Positions 29,753-41,034 of a stretch of 64,000 nt of DNA are shown here, in pieces. The notes below the pieces were generated by a model. That model ran no database searches, had not been told where the DNA came from, and worked only from the letters and a program-made list of their open reading frames with translations. Each line of letters begins with the position of its first letter. Within the stretch, counting starts at the first letter, position 1. The translations under genes were made by a program, and so were the position numbers. This DNA is from Draconibacterium sp. (GTDB lineage: Bacteria; Bacteroidota; Bacteroidia; Bacteroidales; Prolixibacteraceae), in contig JADIYN010000025.1 of NCBI GenBank assembly GCA_016705335.1, positions 1 to 64,000 on the forward strand. The letters are read 5' to 3'.

Positions 29753-29774
29753 CAATTTGTCGTATTTCAAAATT

Positions 29775-31563
29775 TTATTTCAAACGACTTTTCAGCGCTT
29801 CAAATTCTTCCGCCAGTTCTTTTGGCAGATGGCTACCGAAGTTTTTGTAATGCTCTTCAATCAATTCGCACTCATCAAGCCATTTTGCTTTATTAACGCT
29901 CAACAATTCGTCAAGGCTTTCGGCAACTTCATCGATTCCTTTAATATTGATGTCTTTTTGTTTGTAACAAAACCAATTGGCGTATCAACGGTTTCAACAG
30001 CATTGTCGCATGCATTGAAAATCCATTCCAAAACGCGCATGTTTTCACCATAACCCGGCCACAGCCATTTTCCGTTTTCGTCTTTGCGGAACCAGTTTAC
30101 GTTGAAAATTTTCGGAAGTTTTCTTTTACTGGTGCATTTTTACCAATGGTTACCCAATGTCCGAAATAATCGCCCATATTGTAACCACAGAATGGCAACA
30201 TTGCAAATGGGTCACGACGAACACCGGCTTTCAAACCGATAGCGGCTGCAGTAACTTCAGAACCTACAATCGATCCCATAAATACACCGTGGTTCCAGCT
30301 ACGCGCTTGGTAAACCAATGGCACAGTTGATGGACGACGTCCACCAAACAAGAATGCAGAAATTGGAACACCTGCAGGATTTTCCCAGTCTTTATCGATA
30401 CAGGGACATTGGCTGGCAGGTGCTGTAAAACGTGCGTTTGGATGCGCAACAGGTTCGCCTGAAGCTGGATCATAAACTTTATTTTTCCAGGTAATTGTAC
30501 CGGTAGGGCAATCATGACCTATTCCTTCCCACCAAATATCACCGTCAGGACTAACTCCCACATTGGTGAAAATTGTGTTGGCTTTTGCAGATAGCATTGC
30601 ATTTGGGTTTGTTTCCATTGATGTCATTGGAGCAACTCCAAAGAAACCTGCTTCAGGATTGATAGCATATAAACGGCCATCGGCGCCAAATTTCATCCAT
30701 GCTATGTCGTCGCCAACGGTTTCAACTTTCCATCCCGGAATAGTTGGAATTAACATGGCAAGATTTGTTTTTCCGCAAGCGCTCGGGAAAGCTGCTGCAA
30801 TATATTTTTTCTCTCCTTTTGGATTTGTAATACCCATAATCAACATGTGTTCGGCCAACCAACCTTCTTTTTTTGCAGTTGATGAAGCAATACGCAATGC
30901 AAGACATTTTTTGCCTAATAAAGCATTGCCGCCGTAACCTGAACCAAACGACCAGATTTCCTGTGTTTCAGGGAAATGACTGATATATTTGTTGTCAATA
31001 TTTGATGCACATGGCCAGCTGACATCTTTTTGTCCATCAGCCAACGGAGCGCCAACTGAATGAATACAAGGAATAAAATCGTCATCGCCTAGTACGTCCA
31101 AAACAGTTTTTCCCATGCGTGTCATGATTCTCATGTTAACAACAACATAGGCTGAATCTGTAATTTCAACACCAATTTTGGCAATGTCAGAGCCAAGAGG
31201 TCCCATGCTAAATGGAATAATGTACATGGTACGGCCTTTCATGCAGCCTCTGAATTTTTCGGTAAGCTCAGCTTTCATCTCTGCAGGTGCCATCCAGTTG
31301 TTTGAGAAACCTGCTTCTTCTTTTGTGTTTGTACAAATAAAAGTACGGTTCTCAACACGTGCAACATCCGAAGGATCACTATTGAAGGAATAGCTACCGG
31401 GTTGTTTTTCTTCATTTAATTTTTTTGCCGCACCAGAAGCTACCATTTCGTCTAAAAAACGTTGGTTTTCTTCTTCTGAACCATCACACCAATGCACATT
31501 GTCGGGTTGACAAAGCTGCTTCCATTCTTCAACCCAGGTCAATAATTTCTTGTTAGTAGTCAT
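29775..31563 (-). CDS. pckG: Phosphoenolpyruvate carboxykinase (GTP), two frameshifts near the 3' end
   Basis: Interconverts oxaloacetate and PEP with GTP/GDP and CO2. The main frame (31563-30097, 488 residues) has SMGPLGSDIAKIG, the kinase-1 loop FPSACGKTN, kinase-2 GDDIAWMKFG, FGGRRPSTVPLVYQ and FCGYNMGDYFGHW. It breaks near 30100 (after VKENFRK) and again near 29965. The other frames supply KIFNVNWFRKDENGKWLWPGYGENMRVL and a last helix ending at LKSRLK with a stop at 29775. Joined length is about 596 residues, normal for the GTP class. A -7 box is 54 bases upstream. Confidence 0.95.
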
Positions 31564-31616
31564 AATAATTTAATTTGTTATCAATCAATAGATTATAATT
31601 CATTTATCAAACATTA

Positions 31617-31624
31617 CAAAGATA
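31617..31624 (-). promoter_or_regulatory. -7 box (TATCTTTG) for pckG
   Basis: A perfect TAnnTTTG on the minus strand, about 54 bases upstream of the pckG ATG. Confidence 0.45.
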
Positions 31625-31932
31625 ATTTTAAATAATCTGTTTGAAGATGATTGTAGTCATGAACAACTAATTGTAAACTTTAATTTATCATAAAGCTAAG
31701 GTTTCTCAATTTTAGTTTTTATGCTATTTATATCGTAAAAAATTGGCAAAATGCTGTATTACAGTCATATATGCACTGCTGTTATTAAGTATCAATCTAA
31801 ATAGCGAAATTTATGCTGTACTGCTGATTTCAGCGCTTAAAGTGATGTGCTAAAGTTCAAATTAAACTTAAAAAAAGTCAATCCCATTGATATCTAATGA
31901 ATTGATTGATTGACATTTGAATATTAAAACAG

Positions 31933-31981
31933 AAATCAGGAAATGTTAAGTTTTAATTAAATATCATTTCCTGATTTTTTT
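31933..31981 (-). terminator. Hairpin terminator after xerD
   Basis: A 13-bp stem AAATCAGGAAATG (31933-31945) pairs with 31965-31977 across a 19-base AT loop. A run of seven T follows on the plus strand. On the minus strand, where xerD ends, only a short T-run follows. Confidence 0.6.
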
Positions 31982-31998
31982 GATTTTGATTTTAACGT

Positions 31999-32898
31999 TT
32001 ACGAACGTGGATGGAACTGCTGAATTGTACTTTTCAGGTAGTCTTTATCCAGGTGTGTGTAAATCTCTGTAGTTAAAATCGACTCGTGACCTAACATTTC
32101 CTGAACTGCCCGCAAATCAGCACCGCCATTAATTAAATGAGATGCAAATGAATGCCTGAATGTATGCGGACTAATACTTTTTTGCAGATCAATACTTTCT
32201 GCCAGATTTTTAATAATGGTAAAAATCATAACTCTGCTCAGTTTTCTTCCACGTCTGTTTAAAAACAGGATATTTTCACTGTCTTTGGTAACATTTAATT
32301 TTTTTCTGTATTCGTTTAAATATTTCCCAACTTCTTCAATTGCCTTTCCGCTCACGGGCACTAAACGTTCTTTTCCAGCTTTTCCTTCTACTTTTATGAA
32401 GCCCTGATCAAAAAACAGATTTGTAATTTTTAAACCCACAAGTTCTGAAACCCTTAAACCACAACTGTATAAAGTTTCGAGCATTGCTTTGTTTCGCTGT
32501 CCTTCTGATTTACTGAGGTCAACTGCATTTATCAGGCTGTCAATTTCTTCCATCGATAATACATCAGGCAATTTTCTGCCAATTTTTGGAGATTCCATAA
32601 GCGCTGTCGGATCGCTTGTAATTCTACCTTCAATCAATAAATATTTATAGAATGATTTTATCCCCGAAATTGTTCGTGCCTGTGTTCGCGGACTAATTTC
32701 CCGTTGGTTTAACCACGCAATAAATCCCTTCAAATGTTCAAGTTTTACTTTTAAAGGTGTGATTTTACTGTGGTTCTTATTCAAATAATCTATCAGCTTA
32801 TTAATATCATTAATATAGGCCGATACAGAATTCAGTGATAATGATTTTTCAAGTTTTAAAAAGTTTTCAAAACCTTTTTTTCCTTCCTCCCAGTTCAT
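31999..32898 (-). CDS. xerD: Tyrosine recombinase XerD-like
   Basis: 299 residues, the usual Xer length. The N-terminal SAM-like DNA-binding domain (residues 5-90, with QREISPRTQARTISGIKSFY) is followed by the catalytic domain. Catalytic residues are Arg in SCGLRVSELVG, Lys in GKAGKERLVP, His and Arg in HTFRHSFASH, His in MLGHESILTT and Tyr in EIYTHLD. It resolves chromosome dimers at dif together with FtsK, also present at 20.8 kb. The divergent aroQ neighbour is typical for Bacteroidota xerD and argues against a phage integrase. Confidence 0.92.
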   Translation of the reverse strand: MNWEEGKKGFENFLKLEKSLSLNSVSAYINDINKLIDYLNKNHSKITPLKVKLEHLKGFIAWLNQREISPRTQARTISGIKSFYKYLLIEGRITSDPTALMESPKIGRKLPDVLSMEEIDSLINAVDLSKSEGQRNKAMLETLYSCGLRVSELVGLKITNLFFDQGFIKVEGKAGKERLVPVSGKAIEEVGKYLNEYRKKLNVTKDSENILFLNRRGRKLSRVMIFTIIKNLAESIDLQKSISPHTFRHSFASHLINGGADLRAVQEMLGHESILTTEIYTHLDKDYLKSTIQQFHPRS

Positions 32899-33054
32899 AG
32901 CTTTCTTTTTTTAATTGTACATTTAATTCTATTTCAATGGCTTTAAAACAGTAATCATGTTAACTTAACCAATTGTATGTTTCATTACGTTTAGCATTTT
33001 ATAAAGTTACTATAAAAAATATTAATTTCGAAATGTCTCAAATACCTGTTTTTA

Positions 33055-33091
33055 TTGACAAAACAGAGTTTGAAAAAAATGAGTATATTTA
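33055..33091 (+). promoter_or_regulatory. Candidate promoter of aroQ
   Basis: TTGACA at 33055-33060, 23 bases, then TATATTTA at 33084-33091, one mismatch from TAnnTTTG. It lies 30 bases before the ATG. Confidence 0.4.
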
Positions 33092-33121
33092 TTAAATGCA
33101 AAAAATAAAGCAAATTTTAAT

Positions 33122-33538
33122 ATGAAAATTGTAATTATAAACGGCCCCAACCTTAATTTATTGGGACTTCGTGAAACAAGTATTTATGGCTCAGAAAGTT
33201 TTGAAAAGTATTTCGAAACAGTTAAAAAGAACTTTCCGGAGGTAGAGTTTATATATTACCAATCGAACATTGAAGGCGAAATTGTAAATAAAATTCACGA
33301 GTTTGGTTTTAATACCGATGGAATAATTATTAACGCCGGCGCATATACACATACTTCTGTAGCAATTCGTGATGCCATCGCAGGTGTTAAAACTTCGGTA
33401 ATTGAAGTTCACATTTCGAATACGTTGACACGTGAGGAATTCAGACATAAATCGCTGATTGGTCCTGTATGCAAGGGTTGTATTATGGGATTCGGCCTTG
33501 ATTCGTACCGATTGGCCATCCTTAGTTTGCTGAAATAG
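33122..33538 (+). CDS. aroQ: Type II 3-dehydroquinate dehydratase
   Basis: Third step of the shikimate pathway: 3-dehydroquinate to 3-dehydroshikimate. 138 residues, close to the 140-150 norm. It has NGPNLNLLGLRE, Tyr22 in SIYGS, NAGAYTHTSVAIRDA, EVHISN and REEFRHKSLI. It is divergent from xerD. The frame is intact. Confidence 0.96.
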   Translation: MKIVIINGPNLNLLGLRETSIYGSESFEKYFETVKKNFPEVEFIYYQSNIEGEIVNKIHEFGFNTDGIIINAGAYTHTSVAIRDAIAGVKTSVIEVHISNTLTREEFRHKSLIGPVCKGCIMGFGLDSYRLAILSLLK

Positions 33539-33659
33539 ATTACTAAATCGATATTTTCAAATCTGCCAAATTTGTTTGTTTTGAGTCAAACAATTTGCCG
33601 GAAGGTTTAATCTTAATTTCATATTCAATTCAATATCAGTTTAAAGCAGTTTTTAATTC

Positions 33660-33667
33660 TAATTTTG
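33660..33667 (+). promoter_or_regulatory. -7 box (TAATTTTG) for pyruvate kinase
   Basis: A perfect TAnnTTTG 20 bases before ATG 33687. Confidence 0.45.
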
Positions 33668-33686
33668 AAGCCTAAAACAGATCAAA

Positions 33687-35098
33687 ATGAGACAAACAAA
33701 AATTGTTGCAACAATATCAGATCAACGATGTGATGTGCCGTTTATTGAATCGTTGTATAAAGCCGGGATGAATGTTGCACGCATAAATACAGCACATATT
33801 TTAAAAGAAGGTGGAATTAATTTGATAAAAATATTCGGACAGTATCAAAATCCATCGCGATAATGATTGACACCAAAGGGCCTGAAATACGCACATGTAA
33901 AATGCAGGTCCACACAGAATTAACAAAAGATCAGGAAGTACTTTTTTCATTTCAGAAAATCAATTCGGAAATGACCAACATTTGTGTAAATTATAAAAAG
34001 TTTGTTGATGACTTAAATGTTGGCGACAATATTTTAATTGATGATGGTGATATTAAATTTACTGTAGTAGAAAAGTTTGCCGATTACTTACTTTGTAAAG
34101 TTGATAACAGTGGAATCGTAAAAAACAATAAAAGTGTAAATGTTCCAGGTATTAAAATCAAGCTTCCTTCAATATCAGAAAAAGATAAGGAATTTATAGC
34201 TTTTGCCGCCGAACAGGATCTCGATTTTATAGCACATTCATTTGTGCGAAACCGAAAAGATGTTCAGGATATACAGAAGTTACTGAATAAACACAAAAGC
34301 CCAATTAAAATAATTGCCAAAATTGAAAATCTGGAAGGTGTTAAAAACATTGATGAAATTTTGGAAGAATCATATGGAATTATGGTTGCCCGCGGAGATC
34401 TTGGTATCGAACTTTCAGGCGAAAAAATTCCAACAGTACAGCGCAATTTAATACGCAAAGCAATTCTGCAGAAAAAACCGGTAATAATTGCTACTCAAAT
34501 GCTTCACACAATGATCGAGCATCCGAGGCCAACACGTGCCGAAGTTAGTGATGTTGCAGGCGCAATATATTCACGTACCGATGCAATTATGCTAAGTGGA
34601 GAAACTGCATACGGGAAATACCCAGTTGAAGCCATTGAAACGATGGTACGAATTGCTAAAGAAGTGGAGCCTGACCGTGATAAAAGATACGATGTAATAC
34701 TACCTCCAATAAAAAATGAAATTCCGGCTTACCTGGCACAATCGGCTATCAGAGCTGCTAAAGAGCTGGAAAACTGCGTTATCATCACTTCAACAACTAC
34801 CGGCAAAACTGCTCGTTACCTTGCCGCTTACCGGTCAAATATTCCGGTTTATGCGAAATGCCATTCTCACAGGGTGGTGCGCGAACTGGCCCTTTCGTTT
34901 GGTATTAAACCATCATTCCTTGAAATAAAAAAGAACAAAATGCAAATTCAAAAGGCTGCTGTTCAATCTCTTTTAAATGATAATACAATTAATTTGAATG
35001 ATTTGCTTGTTTATGTTGGCGGAAGATTTGGAGATGCCGCCAGTGCTTCATTTATTGAGGTTTCAACGGCTGACAAACTTTTTGTTTCAGCAAAATAA
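33687..35098 (+). CDS. pyk: Pyruvate kinase, one frameshift near the N-terminus
   Basis: Last step of glycolysis, PEP + ADP to pyruvate + ATP. ATG 33687 opens MRQTKIVATISDQRC and AGMNVARINTAH. The frame breaks around 33830 in an A-run. The main frame (from IAIMIDTKGPEIRTCKM, 33863) runs to 35098: B domain (DDGDIKFTVVEKF), KIENLEGVKNIDEI with the catalytic Lys, GIMVARGDLGIEL, ATQMLHTMIEHPRPTRAE and SGETAYGKYPVEAI. A C-terminal regulatory domain follows. Joined length is about 470 residues, normal. Confidence 0.95.
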
Positions 35099-35109
35099 TA
35101 TTTAATTGA

Positions 35110-35117
35110 TACTTTTG
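35110..35117 (+). promoter_or_regulatory. -7 box (TACTTTTG) for the glycosylasparaginase gene
   Basis: A perfect TAnnTTTG 38 bases before ATG 35156, set in repeated TTGATACT text. Confidence 0.4.
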
Positions 35118-35155
35118 GTCTTGATACTTGATACTAAAATTTAAAATCTTTAAAA

Positions 35156-36148
35156 ATGATTTCCCGACGTTCATTTGTTTCAAAAAGTGCACTTGCACTT
35201 GCAGGGTTTTCTATTTCAAAGAATAGTTCACCCGTGAATATCTCTCAAAATATAAATAGTTTACCAATAGTTATTTCGACATGGAATCATGGTTTGCCGG
35301 CCAATGAAGCGGCCTGGGAAATACTTTCAAAAGGGGGAAATTCATTGGATGCAGTTGAAGCAGGAGTTAGAATTCCTGAGGCCGATCCTAAAGTTATAAC
35401 TGTTGGTTATGGTGGAATACCCGATTCGGGCGGTAAAGTAACCCTTGATGCATGTATAATGGATGAAAAAGGAAGGGCAGGAAGTGTTGCCTGTTTGGAA
35501 AACATTAAACATCCGATTTCGGTGGCACGACTTGTAATGGAAAAAACGCCACATGTTATGCTGACAGGAAAAGGTGCGCTGCAATTTGCACTGGATAATG
35601 GTTTTGAAAAAGAAAACCTGTTGACTCCGCAAATGAAAAAGCCTGGAAGAAGTGGAAAAAGAAAGAAAGCGTTCAATACTAAAATAAATATTGAAAATCA
35701 AGTGCTTGAAAATCATGATACAATTGGTATGCTGGCAATTGACAGGGATGGCCGGATTTCAGGGGCATGTACTACAAGTGGAATGGGTTATAAAATGCCT
35801 GGCAGGGTAGGTGACTCTCCAATAATTGGTGCAGGTTTATTTGTTGACGGAGAAGTGGGTGGTGCAGCGGCAACTGGTTCAGGCGAATTGGTAATGAAAA
35901 CACTTGGCTCATTTCTGGTGGTTGAATTAATGCGTAACGGAATGTCGCCAACCGAAGCGTGTGAAGAAGCAGTTCATCGTATTGCAAAGAAAATCCCCAA
36001 CTACCAGCAGCATCAGGTAGGTTTTATTGCATTAAACAAATCCGGTGAATATGGTTCCTATTGCATTCAGCCGGGGTTTAATTTTGCCGTAAAAACTGAG
36101 AATAAAACTGTTTTGGAAGATGCTGAAACATGGATAAAAAAGTTGTAA
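35156..36148 (+). CDS. Tat-exported N4-(beta-N-acetylglucosaminyl)-L-asparaginase
   Basis: Ntn-hydrolase that removes the sugar from Asn-linked glycans or splits isoaspartyl/asparagine bonds. 330 residues. The N-terminus has a twin-arginine signal (SRRSF) with a hydrophobic stretch to about residue 20, so it is probably exported folded. The autocleavage site is NHDT with nucleophile Thr189. Conserved segments around it are GGNSLDAVEAG, YGGIPDSGG, GRISGACTTSGMGYKMPGRVGDSPIIGAG and AAATGSGE. It matches the glycosylasparaginase subgroup rather than plant-type isoaspartyl peptidases. It ends in a strong terminator. Confidence 0.9.
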   Translation: MISRRSFVSKSALALAGFSISKNSSPVNISQNINSLPIVISTWNHGLPANEAAWEILSKGGNSLDAVEAGVRIPEADPKVITVGYGGIPDSGGKVTLDACIMDEKGRAGSVACLENIKHPISVARLVMEKTPHVMLTGKGALQFALDNGFEKENLLTPQMKKPGRSGKRKKAFNTKINIENQVLENHDTIGMLAIDRDGRISGACTTSGMGYKMPGRVGDSPIIGAGLFVDGEVGGAAATGSGELVMKTLGSFLVVELMRNGMSPTEACEEAVHRIAKKIPNYQQHQVGFIALNKSGEYGSYCIQPGFNFAVKTENKTVLEDAETWIKKL

Positions 36149-36151
36149 TAT

Positions 36152-36191
36152 ATTCAGCAGATTGTGAAATTACAATCTGCTGAATTTTTTT
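36152..36191 (+). terminator. Strong terminator after the glycosylasparaginase gene
   Basis: A 14-bp perfect stem ATTCAGCAGATTGT (36152-36165) with 36172-36185 on a six-base loop, followed by seven T. It abuts the stop codon of the convergent LRR gene. Confidence 0.9.
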
Positions 36192-39100
36192 CTATTTAAT
36201 AATTACTTTCCAGTTTATTACCCCTGTATTTGCAATTTCAAAACTGAAAACATAAACTCCCGGCAAAAAATTAGTTAAATCCAACCAGTTTTTATTGAAA
36301 TCCTTTTCTTCGAAAACGATAATTCCGGCTATGTTGAATATTTTGAAATCGACAGTTTGATTTTGTAAATCGATAAAAATTTTATCATGTGCAGGATTTG
36401 GATAGATTTTGATATTGGATAAAGAAATAGCATCTGATTTTAAAGGCTTTAACACTTTCAAATTGATAATTTTTGATTCTAATGTTAGTTTTGGAAAAAA
36501 TGTATTTCTTACGGTAAGCACATATGAACCATTATCTGCCAGTGTTGCCTGTTCAATTAAAAGTTGTTGTTGATCTGGTTTTTCAAGAAAGGTTCCATTT
36601 TTTTCCATCTGAAGAAATCTCCAGGTTTGCCGCAGTGTATTCCGGGAAATCTAAAGTTATTGATTCATTAATGTTGACAGTTGTATCAATATCTTCTCCA
36701 AAGTTTACTTGAGGCCAATAAATAAAATCAGAACTGAAATTCCTGAAATTCCCCAATCCCAGAATTCTCTCTAATTCTAAAAAGGACAAATTGTTATTGC
36801 TCAAATCCAATGTTTTCAAAGCAAAAAAGTCTTCAAGTCCTTTCATATCTTGAATATTTTTTCCACTTAGATTTAAACTTGTAATTCCAGCAATTTGTGA
36901 TGAAATAATATAATTATCCAAAGTACCCTCATCGTATTTTAAGTTAATCAAACCCTGTTCAAAATTATCATCAGGAATGTACGACCTTGCTTGTAAAGCG
37001 CAGTTTTCAGAATAACTCGCCCCATTGTCCTTATACCAGAAAAAATAATTTGGTGCATTATTATCGTCATCAACCTGAATACACTTAAGGTCAGGGTTAT
37101 TTCGCGCATCGATTCTCAATTTTAAATTGTTACCGTTTTTAACATTCAAGCTTTCAAGTGCATTGTTTTTTGCCCATAGTTCTGCAAGTGCCTTATTATT
37201 ACTTAAATCCAATGATGTCAACTTATTGTTTTCGCAACTAAGCCAGAGTAAGTTCTTGCATTCGCTTAGGTCAATATTTGTCAGATAATTGTTGTTGAAA
37301 TTAAAGTCATTTAAAACGTTGTTAGATCCTATATTTAAGGATGTTAATTGATTATTGTTACAGTATAAATATTCAATTTTTGTGTTGTTGCTTAAATCTA
37401 AACTTGTAATTTGGTTTTGTTCACAGGAGAACCTGGAAAGTGAAGTAAAATCTTGTATTCCAGTTAAATCAGTAATATTTCGATTACCGATTCCTAATTC
37501 TCCAAATGATATTATAATTTCAGTTGGTACCGAATCATTTAAAATAACATCATACTTTCTGTCAATAAAATATTGTTCGAAGTTGTCATCGGGCATATAG
37601 GTCATTTCAATTTTAAGGTTTGAGCAATCAAATGAATATTCGGAATAACTATCTTTTTGCCAGTTTGGGTATGCATAAGCGGAATCTATATTGTCAACTA
37701 AAATACATGCCGGTTGATTTCCATAGGATGTAAAATTTAGGATGTTTTGATTGTTGCCATTTTGAATGTTGATGTTACTCAATAAGTTTCCGGTGCAATT
37801 AATCCCTTCAATTAATTTATTGGAAGTCAAATCCAAATCTTGTAAATAATTATCTCCACAACTTAAATTTTTAAGCAAAGGATTTGCCAATAAATCCAAA
37901 TTTTGCAATTTGTTACTTGCACAATTCAAGGTATGAAGGACAGGATTTGAAGAAAGATCTATAGTTGTAAGACTGCTGCCGGCGCAATTTAATGATTCTA
38001 AAAGTGTATTGCTTTTAATATCTAAATGTTCCATAAAGAAATTTCCACATTGTAAGTTTTTCAAGTTTATGTTTGAACTTAAATCGAATGTTGTTAAGAA
38101 GTTATTACTGCAAATAAGTGTTTCTAACGCTTTAAAATCCTCAATTCCTGTTAAATCATGGATTTCCCGGGCTTGGATATTCAAATATTTTAAAGCCCGA
38201 ATTGCAGCGGAAGGCACGGAGTCATTTAATGGACCAAAATCAAAATTCTGGTTTATAAGGTCTTGTTCGAAATTATCATCAGGAACATAAGTCATTTCCA
38301 AAACGTAATTGGAACAATCTTCTGAATACGTTGCATATCCGCTTTTCCACCAGTAATAATATTCATTTGCTGCCAGCGGATCGTCCACCTGAATGCAAAA
38401 AAGGTTTTCGTTGGATGTTAAATCTAAATTTGTTAGGCTTTCGTTATTTCCATTTCTTAAATCTATTCCTGTTAGTTTATTATTTGATGCATTTAAGTAT
38501 CTAAGTGTTTTATTATCAGTTAAATCAAGATGGCTCAATTGATTGTCGTTGCACATCACTTGAGTTAAGTTTAAATTGTTTCCTAAAATAATTTCTATGA
38601 GTTGGTTTCCGCTGCAAGAAAGAAACTCCAACAATGTAAAGTCTTCAATACCTGTAAGATTTTTTATGTTTTTGTAACGAATGTCAAGTGATTTCAGATT
38701 CTTTATTGCAACTGTTGGTACAGAATCGTTTAAAGTTGTTTCGCTGTCCAATCCTAAGTCAATCAGTGCTTGTTCGAAGTTGTCGTCAGGCACATATGTC
38801 ATTTTTATTTTGTAGCCCGAACAATCAGTTGCATAAGCGGTAAATATATCTTTATACCAGTTATCGAATTTATAAGATGCATCTTCATCATCAACCTGAA
38901 TACATAAGAGATCCGGATTTTCACGCGCATTTAAATTCATGTTATTGTTATTGCCATTTTGTAAATTTAAACCTGTTAGTTTATTGGTAGCACAACTCAA
39001 TTCCGCTAATTCCGTGTTTGAAGACAAATCCAAATCAACAAGCTCATTGAATTCGCAATACAAAAGTTTTAATTTTTTAATCGATGATAAATCAAGTGCA

Positions 39101-40394
39101 GATAATTGGTTGCTGTTGCAGTTTAGTCTTTCTATCGAAATAAAATCTTTAATACCTGTTAAATCCGCAATATTTTTATAATCGATGAGCAATGTTTTTA
39201 TATGTTTAATTGCCTCTGTAAGTACCGAATCGTTCAATTCGCCTGAGTCAAAACCTAAACCTATTAATGCCTGCTCAAAATTATTGTCTGGGATAAATGT
39301 TTTTTGATTGGAAAACTCTACACCAGGGCTGGAATAATGTGTCCAGGAACCTTTCAACCAACTTGAATACGTCGCAGCAACATACATATTGTCAACTTCT
39401 ATCGAAAACAAAGTTGGATTACCTGTGGCATTCATGATGCCTGAAAATTCTTCTCCCATTTTTTCATTATTCCCGTTCCTTAAATCCAGTTTTGTAAGTT
39501 GATTATTTGCACAACTTAACCGGTTTAAATCCGGATTTGAACTTAAGTCAAGTGTTTTTATTCTGTTTGATGCACAGTGTAAGGTGTTAATTTCATGGTT
39601 GTTGCTAATGTTTAACTCGGTTAAGGAGTTGTAAGCACAATTAAAAACTTTTAAAAAAGTATTTTGAGAAATATTTAAAGAACTTAATTGATTATAAGCG
39701 CAATTTAAATCGATTAACTTGACATTGTTTGTGGGATCCAAATTCTTTAATTGATTAAATTGGCAGTTTAAAGTTTCTATTTTTGGATTTAAACTTGTAT
39801 TTAACGAACTGAGTTGGTTTTGTTTACAATTTAAGTTGGTCAATTGATTGTTCTGTTGAAAATCAAGGGAAGTTAAATCGTTAGAACTACAATCTAAGTT
39901 TTCCAATTCCTTGCAATGGCTTAAATCTATACTTGAAAGTAAATTCATAGCACAATTTATTTTAGTTAAGGTGGGGTTCGACTTTACATCAAGTGCAGTT
40001 AATCGATTGCTATTGCAATTTAAACTTCTCAACTTGTTATTTGATTGGATATCCAAAACAGAAATCCAGGTATTTTCACAGCTTAACTCTTTTAATGCTA
40101 AATTGGAACTAATATTTATAATTTGCAGGTAATTATTACTGCAATCTAAAATCTCCAGTTGAGTAAAGTCTTCAATACCAGTCAGGTTTTCGATATATTT
40201 CCCTGATATTAGTAATTTTTTATACTGCTGATGTTGGCGGTTGGTATTAAGTCATTTAATGGCCAGGAGTCATAACCTAATTCGATTAAAGCCTTTTCAA
40301 AATTATCATCTGGAACGTAAGTATTTTGTGAAAACGAATTTAAGACAGTAATTAACAAAATGCTGATTGTGTAAATGAGGATATTGATTTTCAT
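36192..40394 (-). CDS. Large leucine-rich-repeat T9SS cargo built of six modules, two frameshifts
   Basis: Signal peptide (MKINILIYTISILLITVLNSFSQ) in fragment 40394-40209; the main frame is 40056-36583 (1,157 residues); the end is 36608-36192. Breaks lie near 40215 and 36600. About 1,400 residues in all. Each module opens with a version of YVPDDNFEQALI, then LNDSVPT.AI, LTGIEDF and several 21-22-residue LRRs of the L.CSNNQLTSLDLS type. All but the last close with NLxCIQVDD plus an aromatic-rich stretch. Copies begin near 40340, 39300, 38800, 38295, 37600 and 36985. The C-terminus has an Ig-like stretch (LADNGSYVLTVRN) and a type A sorting domain (IKIYPNPAHDK). It is probably a surface adhesin. 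Confidence 0.9.
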
Positions 40395-40511
40395 AATCGG
40401 TTTTTAAAATTGTTTTTACCTTTTAATTTGAATTTTTGTTGTGCGAATTGTAACATAAATTTAGATATAAAAATCAAATTAAATATTAGAATAAATCATA
40501 TTTAAAAGCAT

Positions 40512-40545
40512 AAAAAAAGCCATTCATCAATTGATGAACAGCTTT
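40512..40545 (-). terminator. Terminator of the RRM protein gene
   Basis: On the minus strand, AAAGC pairs with GCTTT around the palindrome TTCATCAATTGATGAA, followed by a T-run. It lies 22 bases after the stop. Confidence 0.75.
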
Positions 40546-40566
40546 CTTAATGTCTTTCATTTTAGC

Positions 40567-41034
40567 TTACCAACGGTTTCCTCCACCGCCGCTTCCGCCT
40601 TCTCTGCGTCCACCGCCGCCGCCGCCACGGTCATCACGACGTTGGAAACCACCACCGCCGCCACGGTTATCATCGCGACGTTGGTAACCACCACCACCGC
40701 TACTTCCACCGCTTCTACCCTGGTAGCCACCGCCACCGCCGCCTCTGCTTTGATACCCACCGCCGCCTCTTGAGTCTCTGCGTGGGCGTTCTTCACGGTC
40801 ATTGGCTTCTTTGACCACAATTTCTTTACCATCTAATTCAGTTCCGTTAATAGCAGCGATTGCAGCTTTCGCTTCTTCATCGTTTGGCATTTCAACAAAA
40901 CCAAATCCTTTTGAGTTACCGGTTTCTCTGTCAATAATAACTTTGGCAGATGTTACTTCTCCATGTGCAGAGAAGAGTTCTTGTAAGTCGTCACCTGTAG
41001 TGGCTGAGCTTAATTTTGCAACAAATAAATTCAT
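40567..41034 (-). CDS. RRM RNA-binding protein with glycine-rich tail
   Basis: 155 residues from ATG 41034; an upstream in-frame start at 41049 would add five residues before MNLFVAKLS, the usual family start. RNP2 is LFVAKL and RNP1 is KGFGFVEM, in one RNA-recognition motif (residues 1-80). The tail is Arg-Gly-rich: repeated GGGGYQxR and RRDDRGGGGG segments, a likely disordered RNA-binding region. Such small proteins are common in Bacteroidota and often cold-induced. Expression is probably strong, but I find no perfect -7 box. Confidence 0.9.
   Translation of the reverse strand: MNLFVAKLSSATTGDDLQELFSAHGEVTSAKVIIDRETGNSKGFGFVEMPNDEEAKAAIAAINGTELDGKEIVVKEANDREERPRRDSRGGGGYQSRGGGGGGYQGRSGGSSGGGGYQRRDDNRGGGGGFQRRDDRGGGGGGRREGGSGGGGNRW

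Larger units (their letters stand above)
31564..31998. other. Non-coding stretch between xerD and pckG
   Basis: 435 bases without a supported gene. It holds the pckG -7 box at 31617-31624 (TATCTTTG on the minus strand, perfect TAnnTTTG; no -33 partner seen) and the xerD terminator at 31933-31981. The middle (31680-31860) is AT-rich with nothing recognisable. Confidence 0.6.

Noticed and set aside
31999..32898. The recombinase as an integrase of a mobile element
   Set aside because: Length, motifs and the divergent aroQ neighbour fit chromosomal XerD; no att repeats flank it.
40531..40832. Open frames opposite the RRM gene with Thr/Ala-rich or Val/Ala-rich protein
   Set aside because: They are antisense or shifted shadows of the glycine-arginine-rich tail.
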